Of a stretch of 64,000 bases of DNA, positions 49,152 to 58,900 are shown piece by piece. The notes beneath the pieces were generated by a model that was not told the origin of the DNA, did not search any database, and saw nothing but the letters and a program-made list of their open reading frames with translations. Source of the stretch: an uncultured Dehalococcoidia bacterium (GTDB lineage Bacteria > Chloroflexota > Dehalococcoidia > Lucifugimonadales > UBA3495); the NCBI GenBank assembly GCA_951812625.1, contig CATOSP010000003.1, forward strand, positions 433,335-497,334. Reading direction: 5' to 3'. How positions within the stretch are numbered: the first letter of the stretch is position 1; every line of letters starts with the position of its first letter. A program made the translations under genes and the position numbers.

Positions 49152-49925
49152 ATGACCCGCTCCACCGACCTCACGCCCCTGCTCAAGCGGCTCCGCCTGG
49201 GCACCATGGCCGCCACCCTGCCCGAGCGCATCGCCCTGGCCCGCCGGGAGCAACTGGACTACAACTCATTCCTGGAGATCATCCTCAGCGACGAGGTGAA
49301 CCGGAGGGAGAACAGGCGGGTCGAACTGCGCCTCCACAACGCCGGTTTCGAGGAGACCTGCCGCCTGGAGGACTTCGACTGGTCCGCGTCAATTACCGTG
49401 GACCGCCGCCTGCTGGACGCCGTCTTCTCCCTGGAGTTCCTGGACAGACACGAGCATGTGCTTCTGGTGGGACCCGCCGGCGTGGGCAAGAGCTTCCTGG
49501 CCCAGGCCCTGGGCTACTCGGCCGTCCGCGCCGGTCACACCGTCCGCTTCATCCATGCCGACGGCTTCTTCCGGACCATGGCCCAGGCGAGGGTGGACAA
49601 CTCGGTGGACCGCACCTTCCGGTCCTTCCTCACCCCCGACCTGCTCATCCTGGATGACCTGGGTCTGCACCGGCTCACCGCCCAGCAGTCCGCAGACCTC
49701 TACGAGCTCATCCTCAACCGGCACCGGGCTTCCAGCTTCGTAATCACCAGCAACCGGGCCGTGGACGAGTGGCTGAACATCTTCGACGATCCCATCCTGG
49801 GGAACAGCGCTCTCGACCGCCTGGCCAACGCCAGCTACCAGATCGTCATCGAGGGCTCCAGCTACCGGGAAAGACAGTCGCCCCACCGGAAACTGCTGGG
49901 CCCGGGTCAGCAAGGAGGTGATTGA
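49152..49925 (+). CDS. istB: IS21 helper ATPase IstB, copy B
   Basis: ATG six bases after AAGGAGG; 257 residues. Walker A GPAGVGKS (from residue 107), Walker B LLILDDLG, VITSNR sensor. Intact. Clearly a different lineage from copy A (different N-terminal domain and C-terminal SYRERQSP). Confidence 0.92.
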   Translation: MTRSTDLTPLLKRLRLGTMAATLPERIALARREQLDYNSFLEIILSDEVNRRENRRVELRLHNAGFEETCRLEDFDWSASITVDRRLLDAVFSLEFLDRHEHVLLVGPAGVGKSFLAQALGYSAVRAGHTVRFIHADGFFRTMAQARVDNSVDRTFRSFLTPDLLILDDLGLHRLTAQQSADLYELILNRHRASSFVITSNRAVDEWLNIFDDPILGNSALDRLANASYQIVIEGSSYRERQSPHRKLLGPGQQGGD

Positions 49926-50021
49926 CCAAACAACCACAACCTGATATTCATCCAATTACCACGCCCCAGGGTGGCCTAATGTCCTTGTAAATCCCTGGCC
50001 TAATAACCTTGGAAATTGACA

Positions 50022-50173
50022 CGAAACAGGCCGCTCTGGCCCCGGTACCACCAGCTCGAGGTGGTGCGCCGGACACTCTGCGACGTATCGTCCAACGGCG
50101 CCGGGCGGCGGTACCTCGTCCAGCACTCCGCGGGGAGCGGCAAGTCCAACTCCATCGCTTGGCTGGCCCGTCA
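50022..50173 (+). pseudogene. hsdR: HsdR continuation after IS21: motor-domain start with Walker A
   Basis: Reads RPLWPRYHQLEVVRRTL, then GAGRRYLVQHSAGSGKSNSI and AWLARQ: the beginning of the HsdR helicase motor with its Walker A. It continues the frame broken at 47488. After AWLARQ the sequence changes abruptly into a CRISPR repeat; the remaining ~700 residues of HsdR and any hsdM or hsdS are absent from the window. Confidence 0.9.
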
Positions 50174-50487
50174 GCCGCCTTTCGGCGGTGGAAACACTCT
50201 GTTCGGATGGAGCATTCTCACCTAGACATAGGGCTTCAATGGGGCCGCCGCCTTTCGGCGGTGGAAACCACGCCTGGACATGAGTGCCATCGACAGGGTG
50301 GGCAAGCTTCAATGGGGCCGCCGCCTTTCGGCGGTGGAAACCGGGGAGGCCATCACTCGCTACGAGTACTCCTCCAAGCTTCAATGGGGCCGCCGCCTTT
50401 CGGCGGTGGAAACGCGACTTGCCGGATCGACTCTCCCTCATCGGTCTGGACGCTTCAATGGGGCCGCCGCCTTTCGGCGGTGGAAAC
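50174..50487 (+). CRISPR. Orphan CRISPR array: one 5'-truncated and four complete 36-nt repeats
   Basis: Complete repeats at 50233-50268, 50306-50341, 50378-50413 and 50452-50487 are identical: they begin GCTTCAATGGGG and end GGCGGTGGAAAC. The core CCGCCGCC-TTTC-GGCGGTGG forms an 8-bp hairpin. A truncated repeat (22 nt) occupies 50174-50195, directly joined to hsdR. Spacers are 37, 37, 36 and 38 nt, all different. The 3' GTGGAAAC would be the 8-nt crRNA 5' tag if transcribed on this strand, similar to type I/III repeats ending GAAAC. No leader and no cas genes in the window. Identical repeats argue against long decay, but without cas genes nearby it can only work with machinery elsewhere. Confidence 0.9.
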
Positions 50488-50523
50488 CCTTCCAGGCGCT
50501 GGCAGCAGCCCGAGTCCTCTGAA

Positions 50524-51282
50524 GAAGTGGTGTCTGCTTCCTCAGAATCCCGGGCCACCCGATTCAAGAGGGGCCACTGGGAAGCGGTGAGAGCGCTCAA
50601 AGACAGCGGGCTGTCGTTGAGTGCCATCGCCAGAAAGTTGGGGCTGAACCGCAAGACCGTGAGCAGGTACATGGCCTCAGACCAGCCTCCGGAATATGCG
50701 GGGCGTCCCCCTGGGGCTTCCAAAGTCAGACCCCATTTGCCTCACTTGAGGCGGAGATGGATCGAAGGTTGCCACAATGCTCGTACTCTCTACCGGGAGG
50801 TAGTCAAACGAGGATACTCCGGCTCCGGGCGCCACATCCGGAAGGCGGTTCAGCCATGGCGAAAGGGCACTGGCCGCCCTGCCAAGTCCAGGCCTCCAGT
50901 GAAATGGCTGGTCCTACGTCCCCGCCGGGGATTGAACAGCTCAGAAAAAGTGGAACTGGACCACCTTCTCCAAGCCAATCCCCCTCTCGCCCTGGGACAC
51001 CAACTCAAGGAGTGGTTTCACGAGATCGTCAAACAAGGCGACCTGGAAGCCCTGGATGCCTGGAGCCTTGAAGCCAGCCGGTCGGGGCTGAAACAATTCC
51101 ACTCCATCGCTAGGAGTTTCCGACAGGATTACGAAGCCATCAAGCTGGCGCTGACCAGCCCGTGGAGCACTGGACAATGCGAGGGGCAGATCTGCCGGGT
51201 TAAATTGATCGAACGGATGGGGTATGGCCGGGCCAAGCCGGACCTGTTGCGTCAGCGAATACTGCACCGGTGTGCTGCATAA
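50524..51282 (+). pseudogene. ISL3-family transposase, C-terminal half
   Basis: HTH segment GLSLSAIARKLGLNRKTVSRYM, then a RRWIEGCHNARTLYREVVKRGY domain and the ISL3 hallmark end LTSPWSTGQCEGQICRVKLIERMGYGRAKPDLLRQRIL. The N-terminal zinc-finger and the first catalytic acid are missing; the frame simply runs back into the CRISPR array. So the element was cut at or near the last repeat. The right end of the element probably lies near 51350. Confidence 0.8.
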
Positions 51283-51374
51283 CCAGCGGCCCCGGCACAT
51301 CCATTCCCTGCGGCCAATTTCGATTCCCTTCACCAAAAGCGCGGAAGAGCCAGATTTCCGGGTCCACCTCATTC

Positions 51375-51758
51375 TTATACTTGCGTTCGGCTGATTTCCT
51401 TCTCACAATGTCCATTTTGGTTCGCACCCACCTCCATATCGTGCACCATCGCACACCGCAAGTTGTTGAGAACGTAGCATGAAATAGCAACTACAAGCCC
51501 CATTATAATCAGCATAATCAGCAGCACCCATACCCCGAAATTGGTCATTACGGCAAGCAGGTATGGGCCAGGGCCAGTGAGTTCTGTTTCCTGCAAAAGC
51601 CAATTCCAGCCTACGGTCAGAGCAACAGCAAAGGTTAGCAACCGTATCAGCCAGTCAATAGCCTGAATCCCTTTGGGTATATAATTCCCTTTATTTATGT
51701 GCAGGCGGCTGAATCTGTGTGCAGAATTGATTATGTGTGCAAAGCCGCGCCCAAGCAT
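51375..51758 (-). CDS. Small hypothetical membrane protein
   Basis: 127 residues with two clear hydrophobic spans (AIDWLIRLLTFAVALTVGW and VWVLLIMLIIMGLVVAISCY) separated by a short polar loop. The start is uncertain; the stated ATG has only a weak ribosome-binding site, and the local base composition is more AT-rich than the neighbours. It diverges from the HtrA-like gene (starts about 40 bp apart), so a shared bidirectional promoter region is possible. Not recognised. Confidence 0.45.
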   Translation of the reverse strand: MLGRGFAHIINSAHRFSRLHINKGNYIPKGIQAIDWLIRLLTFAVALTVGWNWLLQETELTGPGPYLLAVMTNFGVWVLLIMLIIMGLVVAISCYVLNNLRCAMVHDMEVGANQNGHCEKEISRTQV

Positions 51759-51796
51759 TCATTCCGGTGGGCTGTACTTATTCGAGGAGTAGAGCA

Positions 51797-53353
51797 ATGC
51801 GGTTACTGGAATGGTTGGCCCCTATCTTTGTCGCAGGAGCGTTGACCGTTTTCGCCGCTTGCGGGTCCACCCCCACGAGCGAACCTACGGCAACGCCCGC
51901 GGATGATTCGTCGCAAGTTCCATCCGTTTCGAACGTCGTTGGCACCCCCGTACCTCGCTCCGATGTTGAGACAGCTTTCGACAAGCCGTTGTCCTCCGGT
52001 CTGTCCGTTGCCGAGGTGACGGAGAAGGCGCTGCCCAGCGTGGTCAGAGTCCTCGTGGCTTCCAGTTCTGGGACGGGTTTCATCATTAACGAGGACGGGC
52101 TGGCGGTTACAAACAAGCACGTAGTCAAAGAGAATAACCGGGTTGCCGTCCGGCTGGCTACCGGAGAGAAATATCAAGGCCGCGTGACCCAACGGCATCC
52201 AAGTCTCGATTTGGCCTACGTGCAGATTGATGCCAATCGGCGTTTTCCATCCATCGCCATTGGTGACTCTAACAAAATTCGCGTTGGCGAAGACGTTATC
52301 ACCATCGGTTTTCCCTTGGGCCAGTCTCTGGGTCTGGACCCCACGGTCAGCGTCGGGATTATCTCGGCCAAACGGCTGAATCGCCTGCAAACAGACGCAT
52401 CGCTTAACCCGGGAAACAGCGGCGGGCCGCTGTTGGATACGTACGGACAGGCGGTTGGGGTGGTCGTGTCCAGGATGGAAACTAACGACGCTGGAAGGCC
52501 CATTACCGGCATCGGATTCGCTATCCCAATTAACGTAGTGAAGTCCGGGCTTGGAGGCCAAGCTCCTCAGGCTGGCAAGACGCTACCAACTCCCACGCCG
52601 ACACTCTTCCCGACAATAGCTCCACCCCCCAATGTCAAGGCTACAAAAGCTGCGATAGACGCATTAGACGCTCACCGGCGGCAAGTGGTGCAGGCAACCC
52701 GTACCGCTATCGAAGCCAAGCAGGAAGCTGAACGCTACGCCGCCTCGCTGGAAGCCACCCGTATCGCCGAACTACCCACACCAACGCCCACGCCGTTGCC
52801 AACACCTACGCCCCTGCCTACTGCCACGCCGACTCCAACACCCACGCCAACACCGGAACCGACGCCGACTCCACTACCCACCCCAACACCTCATCCACGC
52901 ACGTTCTGCCAGGAGTGGGAAGCCCTGGTGCTGGAGTGGATAAAGCAGGGCAACTACTATCATAAATATCCGAGTGGCGACCGTAGTCTCGTGTCCCCTG
53001 GTGTACCCAACCACCCGCAGTTGTCTGCCAACCAAGCGAACCACCTGTGCCTTACTGAATTCCCGCGTGGAGTCCTAAGAATTTCGAGTGAAGGAGATTC
53101 GGTCGGGCGTACGGTCGGAGATGGGCCACACCAGCTTCTGCCGGGCACTTACGAATACCGGCGGGAAGGAGACAACCGTGTACCGAAGGGGCGTTTTGGA
53201 GACAACTGTAAGTTAATCCTCAACTACGGGGACGATAACCGTCAAGAAGTGGAAATGCCTTACGGCGAACCGTTCACCTTCAGGGTGTACAGGTATCACA
53301 ATTGGATTCACTTGGACTGTCGTGAGGGCAGGCTTTATCGCATCGGGGACTGA
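51797..53353 (+). CDS. HtrA/DegP-like trypsin-fold serine protease, probable lipoprotein
   Basis: ATG eight bases after GAGGAG; 518 residues. N-terminal MRLLEWLAPIFVAGALTVFAAC is a lipoprotein-type signal with an imperfect lipobox. Protease domain about 70-255 with the triad H108 (TNKHVV), D138 (LDLAYV) and S208 (GNSGGPL). No PDZ domain; instead a predicted coiled coil (AAIDALDAHRRQVVQATRTA...), a 40-residue Pro-Thr linker, and a cysteine-containing C-terminal domain (FCQEWEALV...LDCREGRLYRIGD) that I do not recognise. Proposed role: extracytoplasmic protein quality control or signalling at the cell surface. The Pro-Thr linker would span the cell wall. No operon partners evident. Confidence 0.88.
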   Translation: MRLLEWLAPIFVAGALTVFAACGSTPTSEPTATPADDSSQVPSVSNVVGTPVPRSDVETAFDKPLSSGLSVAEVTEKALPSVVRVLVASSSGTGFIINEDGLAVTNKHVVKENNRVAVRLATGEKYQGRVTQRHPSLDLAYVQIDANRRFPSIAIGDSNKIRVGEDVITIGFPLGQSLGLDPTVSVGIISAKRLNRLQTDASLNPGNSGGPLLDTYGQAVGVVVSRMETNDAGRPITGIGFAIPINVVKSGLGGQAPQAGKTLPTPTPTLFPTIAPPPNVKATKAAIDALDAHRRQVVQATRTAIEAKQEAERYAASLEATRIAELPTPTPTPLPTPTPLPTATPTPTPTPTPEPTPTPLPTPTPHPRTFCQEWEALVLEWIKQGNYYHKYPSGDRSLVSPGVPNHPQLSANQANHLCLTEFPRGVLRISSEGDSVGRTVGDGPHQLLPGTYEYRREGDNRVPKGRFGDNCKLILNYGDDNRQEVEMPYGEPFTFRVYRYHNWIHLDCREGRLYRIGD

Positions 53354-53565
53354 TTTGCCTCGAAACCCGGAATCCCAAGCGGACGATGCAACAGCGGCAG
53401 CGAGTGTGCCCCTCCGGTGGTGAAGAAATGGAACCGGAGGAACCACGGCAGCCGGAAAACCTGCGTGACAACCGGGATGACCGATGGCCACGGAGTCGGT
53501 TCCTGGGGCGCTGAAGGGTGGTGCGGCTGACAGGCCATTTGGCGCCCTACTTGGCAGATGGTTCA

Positions 53566-53745
53566 ATGAAGTGTCAGTACATCGGTTCATGGTCTGGTGC
53601 CGGATGTAATAACGACGTGAGTCCCGGAGAGCGTTACTGCCATCAACACCGGATGCAAGGGCCTGCGAACTCTTGCGGCACGCAGGCCGGTTGCCTAGCA
53701 GTCATATTGATGGTTGTTGTGGCCGTCATTGTAACCTGCTCGTAA
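53566..53745 (+). CDS. Small Cys/His protein with C-terminal membrane anchor (59 aa)
   Basis: MKCQYIGSWSGAGCNNDVSP then GERYCHQH: a C-x11-C-x10-C-x2-H spacing typical of small treble-clef zinc sites, followed by a hydrophobic C-terminus (CLAVILMVVVAVIVTC). An upstream GTG (53518) would add 16 residues; the ATG was chosen because the zinc motif starts there, though the ribosome-binding site is weak. Function unknown. Confidence 0.5.
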   Translation: MKCQYIGSWSGAGCNNDVSPGERYCHQHRMQGPANSCGTQAGCLAVILMVVVAVIVTCS

Positions 53746-53791
53746 GATAGACAGAAGGTTGTAAAGGGTAATAGGTTTCCTTATCCCCTAC

Positions 53792-55512
53792 CTAAGCCCG
53801 AATCCACCGAAGGAGTGGGGATTAAGGGTGTCCTGAAGGCGTGAAGAGGTGCTCCTGCGTATCTGGGATAATGGTTTTTGATCGAAAAACTGACCCCAGG
53901 GAAGGAGCACCTTTTGGATGTTATCACTTGAGCACCCCGATCGCATCAATGTCTCCTTTGATGATCACCGCCTAGTGGCCAATGCAGGGCTGCTGCTGCC
54001 CGCCATCCTTGCCCTCCGCCTGGGTCTGGGTGAAGTGGTTGAGAGGTACCTCGATTTGAGTAACGCCCCCGGCCGGGCCAACACCGGCGACAAGCTGCTG
54101 ACACTGGTGGCCTCTGCCCTGGCCGGCGGCGACTGCATCGTCGATGCTGATGCGTTGCGCAGTGGCGGTACCGCCAGGGTCCTGGGCTGGGTGGTCAAGG
54201 CTCCGTCCACCCTGGGCACCTTCCTGCGCAGCTTCCGTTGGGGACACGTGAGGCAACTGGACCGGGTTAGCCGGGAGTTGCTGGCCCGGGCTTGGGCCGC
54301 CGGGGCCGGACCAGGCGAGGATCCACTGACCATCGATCTGGACTCCACCATCTGCGAGACCTACGGCTTGGCCAAGGAGGGAGCCCGCCAGCACGGCTAC
54401 ACCGGCCAGCGGGGCTATCACCCGCTCCTCGCCGTCGCTGCCGGCACCGGCGACGTGCTGATGTGTCGGCTGCGCAAGGGGCGAGCCAACACGGCGCGGG
54501 GCGCTGCTCACTTCCTGCGGGAGACGGTGGGTCGGGTGCGCCACGCCGGAGCCACGGGTCAACTCACCATGCGGGCCGACAGCGGCTTCTACAACCACGC
54601 CATCGTCGCCCTCTGCCGCAAGGCGAAGGTCCGCTTCTCCATCACCGTCCGCCAGCACCAAACCCTGCGCAACCTGATAGAGGCCATTCCTGAGGAAGAG
54701 TGGACGCCCATCCCCTATTGGATGGACGGCGCCGCCGACGTGGCAGAGACTGTCTACACTCCCTTCCAGAGCAAGCCCGAAGCTGCACCGGTGCGGCTCA
54801 TCGTCCGGCGGGTGAAACCCACACCCGGCTCCCAAATGGCGCTGTTTGCCACCTACAGCTATCACTGCTGTATCACCGACCGGGACGGTGATACCCTGTA
54901 CCTCGAGGCTGACCATCGCCGCCACGCGGAGATCGAGAACGCCATCCGCGACCTGAAGTACGGCGTTGGACTCAATCACCTCCCCTCGGGCCGCTTCCCC
55001 GCCAACGCCGCCTGGCTGGCCGTCCAGGTGATGGCCCACAATCTGGCTCGCTGGACTGGGCGCATCGGCCTGGGCGAGCAACTGGCAACCACCAAGACCC
55101 TCCGGAGGCGCTTCTTCTCCCTGGCCGGAAGGCTCACCCGCCAGGCCCGGCGCCTCACCCTGCACTTGCCCCACAACTGGCCCTGGCAAAACCAGTTCAG
55201 TAACGCCTTGGCACGACTGCGCGCCCTGCCACTCCCCTCCTGATCAGGCGGCTTTGCCCTCCGACCCGTCCCCAACGCTACTCAACCGCCTGCCCGGCCC
55301 GCGCCGGTCGAGCCCCGTATGTCTCCTGCTGCCAACTGGCCGCCGATCTCGTCCCCGCTGGTACTGCGGGCCGCCAGAAATCCCCTTCCCTTGCTTGCCA
55401 CACCCAGGGACAGGCCATATCTGCCAGCATCGAACCCAGCAATCTCGTTCCCTCCCTTCCTACCTCCGGTCTCACCCTCGCGGTCACATCCCTTCGGTGG
55501 ATTCGGGCTTAG
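53792..55512 (+). mobile_element. IS1380-family element, apparently intact
   Basis: Perfect 21-bp terminal inverted repeats, beginning CTAAGCCCGAATCC at 53792 and its reverse complement ending at 55512. One uninterrupted transposase. A target duplication is not certain (CTA on both sides at best). Confidence 0.9.
53918..55243 (+). CDS. IS1380-family transposase
   Basis: ATG ten bases after GGAAGGAG; 441 residues. N-terminal half with GDKLLTLVASALAGGDCI; catalytic acids in LTIDLDSTICETYG, TMRADSGFYN and EIENAIRDLKYG (YREK-like region of the DDE fold). C-terminal HNLARWTGRIGL and RRFFSLAGRLTRQARR. Complete and without frame errors, so it may be active. Confidence 0.93.
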   Translation: MLSLEHPDRINVSFDDHRLVANAGLLLPAILALRLGLGEVVERYLDLSNAPGRANTGDKLLTLVASALAGGDCIVDADALRSGGTARVLGWVVKAPSTLGTFLRSFRWGHVRQLDRVSRELLARAWAAGAGPGEDPLTIDLDSTICETYGLAKEGARQHGYTGQRGYHPLLAVAAGTGDVLMCRLRKGRANTARGAAHFLRETVGRVRHAGATGQLTMRADSGFYNHAIVALCRKAKVRFSITVRQHQTLRNLIEAIPEEEWTPIPYWMDGAADVAETVYTPFQSKPEAAPVRLIVRRVKPTPGSQMALFATYSYHCCITDRDGDTLYLEADHRRHAEIENAIRDLKYGVGLNHLPSGRFPANAAWLAVQVMAHNLARWTGRIGLGEQLATTKTLRRRFFSLAGRLTRQARRLTLHLPHNWPWQNQFSNALARLRALPLPS

Positions 55513-55931
55513 TCTAGAAGCAGGACTTTCACTTGGCTACTCGTCCGATTTCCCGGGCCTACCTCATTTCACCAACGAGGTGAAAAGCATTTACTGGAAT
55601 GCTACAATCACCCGCAGTTTAAAGGCGACTTTGTCCTGTTCGGGAAAAGGCTAGTGCGGCTGTCATCCGCGCAACACGACATCTCCATCGCCTGACATCT
55701 GGACCGTCGCCTCCCCTGTGGGGCGTGACCAGCACTAAATGGAGCTAGCCAACAGCCCTCCCCCAGCTATAGCAGCGAGAGGGTGCGCCCCCACGCCGTA
55801 GCATATTCCTGTCAGCTCTCTTCGCTTTGTCACATTGTCGGTCCTGAACGTTCGCGGCTGCGATCATCATCAATCACACACGATGCCAAGATCTCAATGC
55901 GGGACCTTTGGCACGCCGGAGTCCGTGGTCA
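55513..55931. other. Intergenic region with a possible gene remnant
   Basis: About 420 bp between the IS1380 end and the helicase gene. Immediately after the element a + strand frame reads KHLLECYNHPQFKGDFVLFG then KRLVRLSSAQHDISIA and stops at 55695; its ordinary residue mix suggests the 3' end of a gene cut by the IS, but I do not recognise it. A 7-bp hairpin TTTCACC-AACGA-GGTGAAA lies at 55567-55585. The remaining ~230 bp probably hold the promoter of the helicase gene; no clear boxes seen. Confidence 0.35.
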
Positions 55932-58900
55932 ATGAGAACGTCATCTGAAGCGGAAATCAGGGCAAGACTGGAGAACTCCCGGAAGGAACTGCTTGACCTG
56001 AGCCTTCGCAATCCCCTCCTAAATTATCGCCCCCTGAGCGCCCGCGGCGTGGAAATCGTGGGTGAGAACTCCCACCAGGTTTTTGAAACGCTGGTGACTG
56101 AAAGAAAGGCCATGACTTTCTTTCCCGCTGGTCAAGATGAAGAGGAAGGTGCTTTCAATCTCTCCCGGGACGATTCCGAGGCGGCAATTGCAGCAAACCA
56201 GAACGATCGAAAACTACAGACCGGCGAAACGCCGGCGGCTTTGCAACGGCGGTTGCTGAATACTTACAGGTTAGCCAACTCCGCCATCGAGGAGACGGGC
56301 GTCAACACCCTGTTTTTGGGTTTGGGGATGCTCAGGTGGTATGAGTCAGACTCCAGCCAGGAGGAACGCTGGGCGCCCCTTGTATTGGTTCCTGTACGGT
56401 TGGAACGCACCGGAGTCAGTGCCCGGTTCAGCCTTGGGTACACCGGCGAGGACCTGGGGGTGAATCTCTCGCTGCTGGAGAAGGCTCAAGAAGACTTCAG
56501 GCTGGGTCTGCCGGGACAGGATGCGCTTGAGCCTGCGGATGGCCAGGACATCGACGTGGACGATTACATAGGCCAAGTCGAAAAGGTTATCCGCAGGTCC
56601 GCGCCGGACTGGTGGGGAGTGGAGCCAGACAGGATGGTCCTAGGGTTCTTCTCTTTCAACAAGCTCCTGATGTACCTGGACCTGGGCGATCCTTCCGTCG
56701 TCCACAATGAAATAATCGCGGCACTGTTTGGGGATCAAGGATTCTCGGAATTTGGGCCTACTGTTGGAGACCCAGAGAGGGTTGACAATCGGCTTGCGCC
56801 CAGCGATGTCTTCCACGTTCTTGACGCGGATTCATCCCAAGCATTGGCTATTCACGAAGCAGGGCAGGGTCGCAACATGGTAATCCAAGGCCCGCCCGGA
56901 ACCGGCAAGTCTCAGACCATCGCCAACATAATCGCCGATGCCGTCGCCCGGGGCAAGCGTGTCTTGTTCGTGTCCGAGAAGATGGCCGCGTTGGAAGTCG
57001 TCATGCGCCGACTGGAGAACATCGGCCTTGGAGGCGCTTGCCTGGAGTTGCACAGCCACAAGACGAACAAGCGGGAAACGCTGGACGAACTGGGCCACAG
57101 CTTGAATCTTTCCCCTCAGCCCACCGATGGCTCCGGCCGGGAACTCCTGGAACAGCTATCCCGAACAAGAGGTCAGCTCAACGAGTACGCTGATGCGGTC
57201 AACAATCCGGTAGGGGATACCGGCGTTTCCCCTCACGTTGCATTTGGAGAATTGTTGGCGCTCCAGTATGACAATACTGCCAACCCAATTGCCAGAAGGG
57301 AGTTGCCCGGCATATCCGGTTGGACCGGGACCGATTACCGGCGAAAGAAGGAGGCTGTGGAGGACCTGCGGCTGCGGTTGCAGAGCACGGGGGTCCCCAG
57401 TCAGCACCCATTCTGGGGCAGTCGGCTTCGGATTGCGCTTCCAGATGCCCGGACAGAACTCCAAGCACGACTGGAGAGCGCCCTAGCCGACACTGAACGG
57501 TTGGCCGAAGCCTCGAATGATTTGGCGAAGGACACAAACCTGCCGTCCCCTGGTGATATTTCTGCGGCCTATGGTCTGTTGACGGCCTCTCAGCACGCCG
57601 ATGATGCGCCGGACACTGCCGGACTGAGCCTGAAGGCCCGCCAATGGGAAACCAACGGCGCCGATGTCTGGGGCCTGGTCGAGTCGGGCCTCCAGTGGCA
57701 ATGGATGCGCTGGAGGCGTATCCACGACATGTCAGGGGCGTTGAAGGACCTGGAAGACACCTCAACCTCTCTAGCCGGCACCATGCGCATAGACCATCCG
57801 GCGGACACTTCTGAGTCGGCCGATCTCCTGGCCGCCGCGAAATGTGCGGTGGGAGCGCCAGATGCAAGCGGACTGGATCTTTCGGCTCCCCAGTGGGAAT
57901 CCAATGCGGAGAAAATACGTCAATTATTGGACCGAGGGCTCCGTTGGAAGCAAATTCACACAGATCACGATTCGCTATTGTTGCCCCAGGCATGGGGTAC
58001 CAACTTTCAGAAGGCAAGATTGGCCCTCAACACCGATGGCCGAAGCAGGTGGAAGCGCTGGTTTTCCTCGAGCTACAAGCAGGCCAAAAGGCAGCTTGCC
58101 GGCGCAATGCGAGGCGAATTGCCGGGCGATGTAGACCAGCAGTTGCCCCTTATCGACGCGATCAGCGAGGAACAGGGGCTCCGGGCCGATATAAATGGAG
58201 AGTATGCTGATATCGTCCCCATTCTTGGGCGATACTGGGACGGACAAAATACCGATTGGGATGCCATTGAACCGGCCGTCCGTTGGTGGCTCGACGTCTT
58301 GTCATCCGTTGTCTTCGGTCGGGTGCCGAACGGAACGCTGAGGTTGCTAAGACAGTTGGATGTGCGTCTCAACGCGGAGTCAGTGCAACCTCAGATTGAA
58401 GCACTGGACTCGGCCATTGGCAGGTACGGGTCATGTGCCCAAGACTTGCAGGAGATGCTGGAAGTGACCTGCGTGGTAGAGCAAGAGATCTCGCCTGAGG
58501 TCGACCGTCTTCCCTATAACCAACAGCGTCAACTTATCGCGCGATTTATTGAAGAACTCCCAGCGGGAACGCGACACGCCACCAATCCAGCTGGGCGTGT
58601 AATTTCTGAAACCCGAAAACGGCCAGCGGATATAGCGCGGGAAATAATGCGCCTGCACAACGTCGTCGGTCCAGTTCTGGGCAGTTCCTGGAACAACCTG
58701 GACACCGATTGGGAGGCGATCGCTCCTGCCGTAAGGTGGTGGCTCGACCTACTCGCCGAGGCGGCAGCGGGCCGTATTACAGAAGATGTTGTTGAACTTC
58801 TGCAAGAATTGGCCAGACAGGCCCTCGCCAGTGACTTGCCGCGAGACTGGCAAGAGCAGATCGAGAGTTTGAGGGGCGCATTGGAGGCGTACCCGGTTGC

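Larger units (their letters stand above)
47489..50021 (+). mobile_element. IS21-family element, copy B, with 5-bp target duplication CGAAA
   Basis: Left end TGTCAATGTACAGG..TAGGCCA and right end (reverse complement) TGTCAATTTCCAAG..TAGGCCA, with a second shared block further in (TTTAGGCCACCCTGGG against ATTAGGCCACCCTGGG). Flanks: CGAAA at 47484-47488 and again at 50022-50026. Removing the element and one CGAAA rejoins the hsdR frame exactly (KV-RN-RPLWPRYHQL). 2533 bp, distinct from IS21 copy A in both genes. Confidence 0.93.

Noticed and set aside
50284..50523. N-terminal extension of the ISL3 reading frame through the CRISPR array
   Set aside because: The translated repeats (FNGAAAFRRWK) come from CRISPR repeats, not from a transposase; the match starts only after the last repeat.
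53386..53514. 42-codon open frame after the HtrA-like gene
   Set aside because: Charged, low-complexity product without a ribosome-binding site; insufficient support.
53788..55516. Four-base target duplication for the IS1380 element
   Set aside because: Flanks share at most CTA around the inverted repeats; not good enough to claim.
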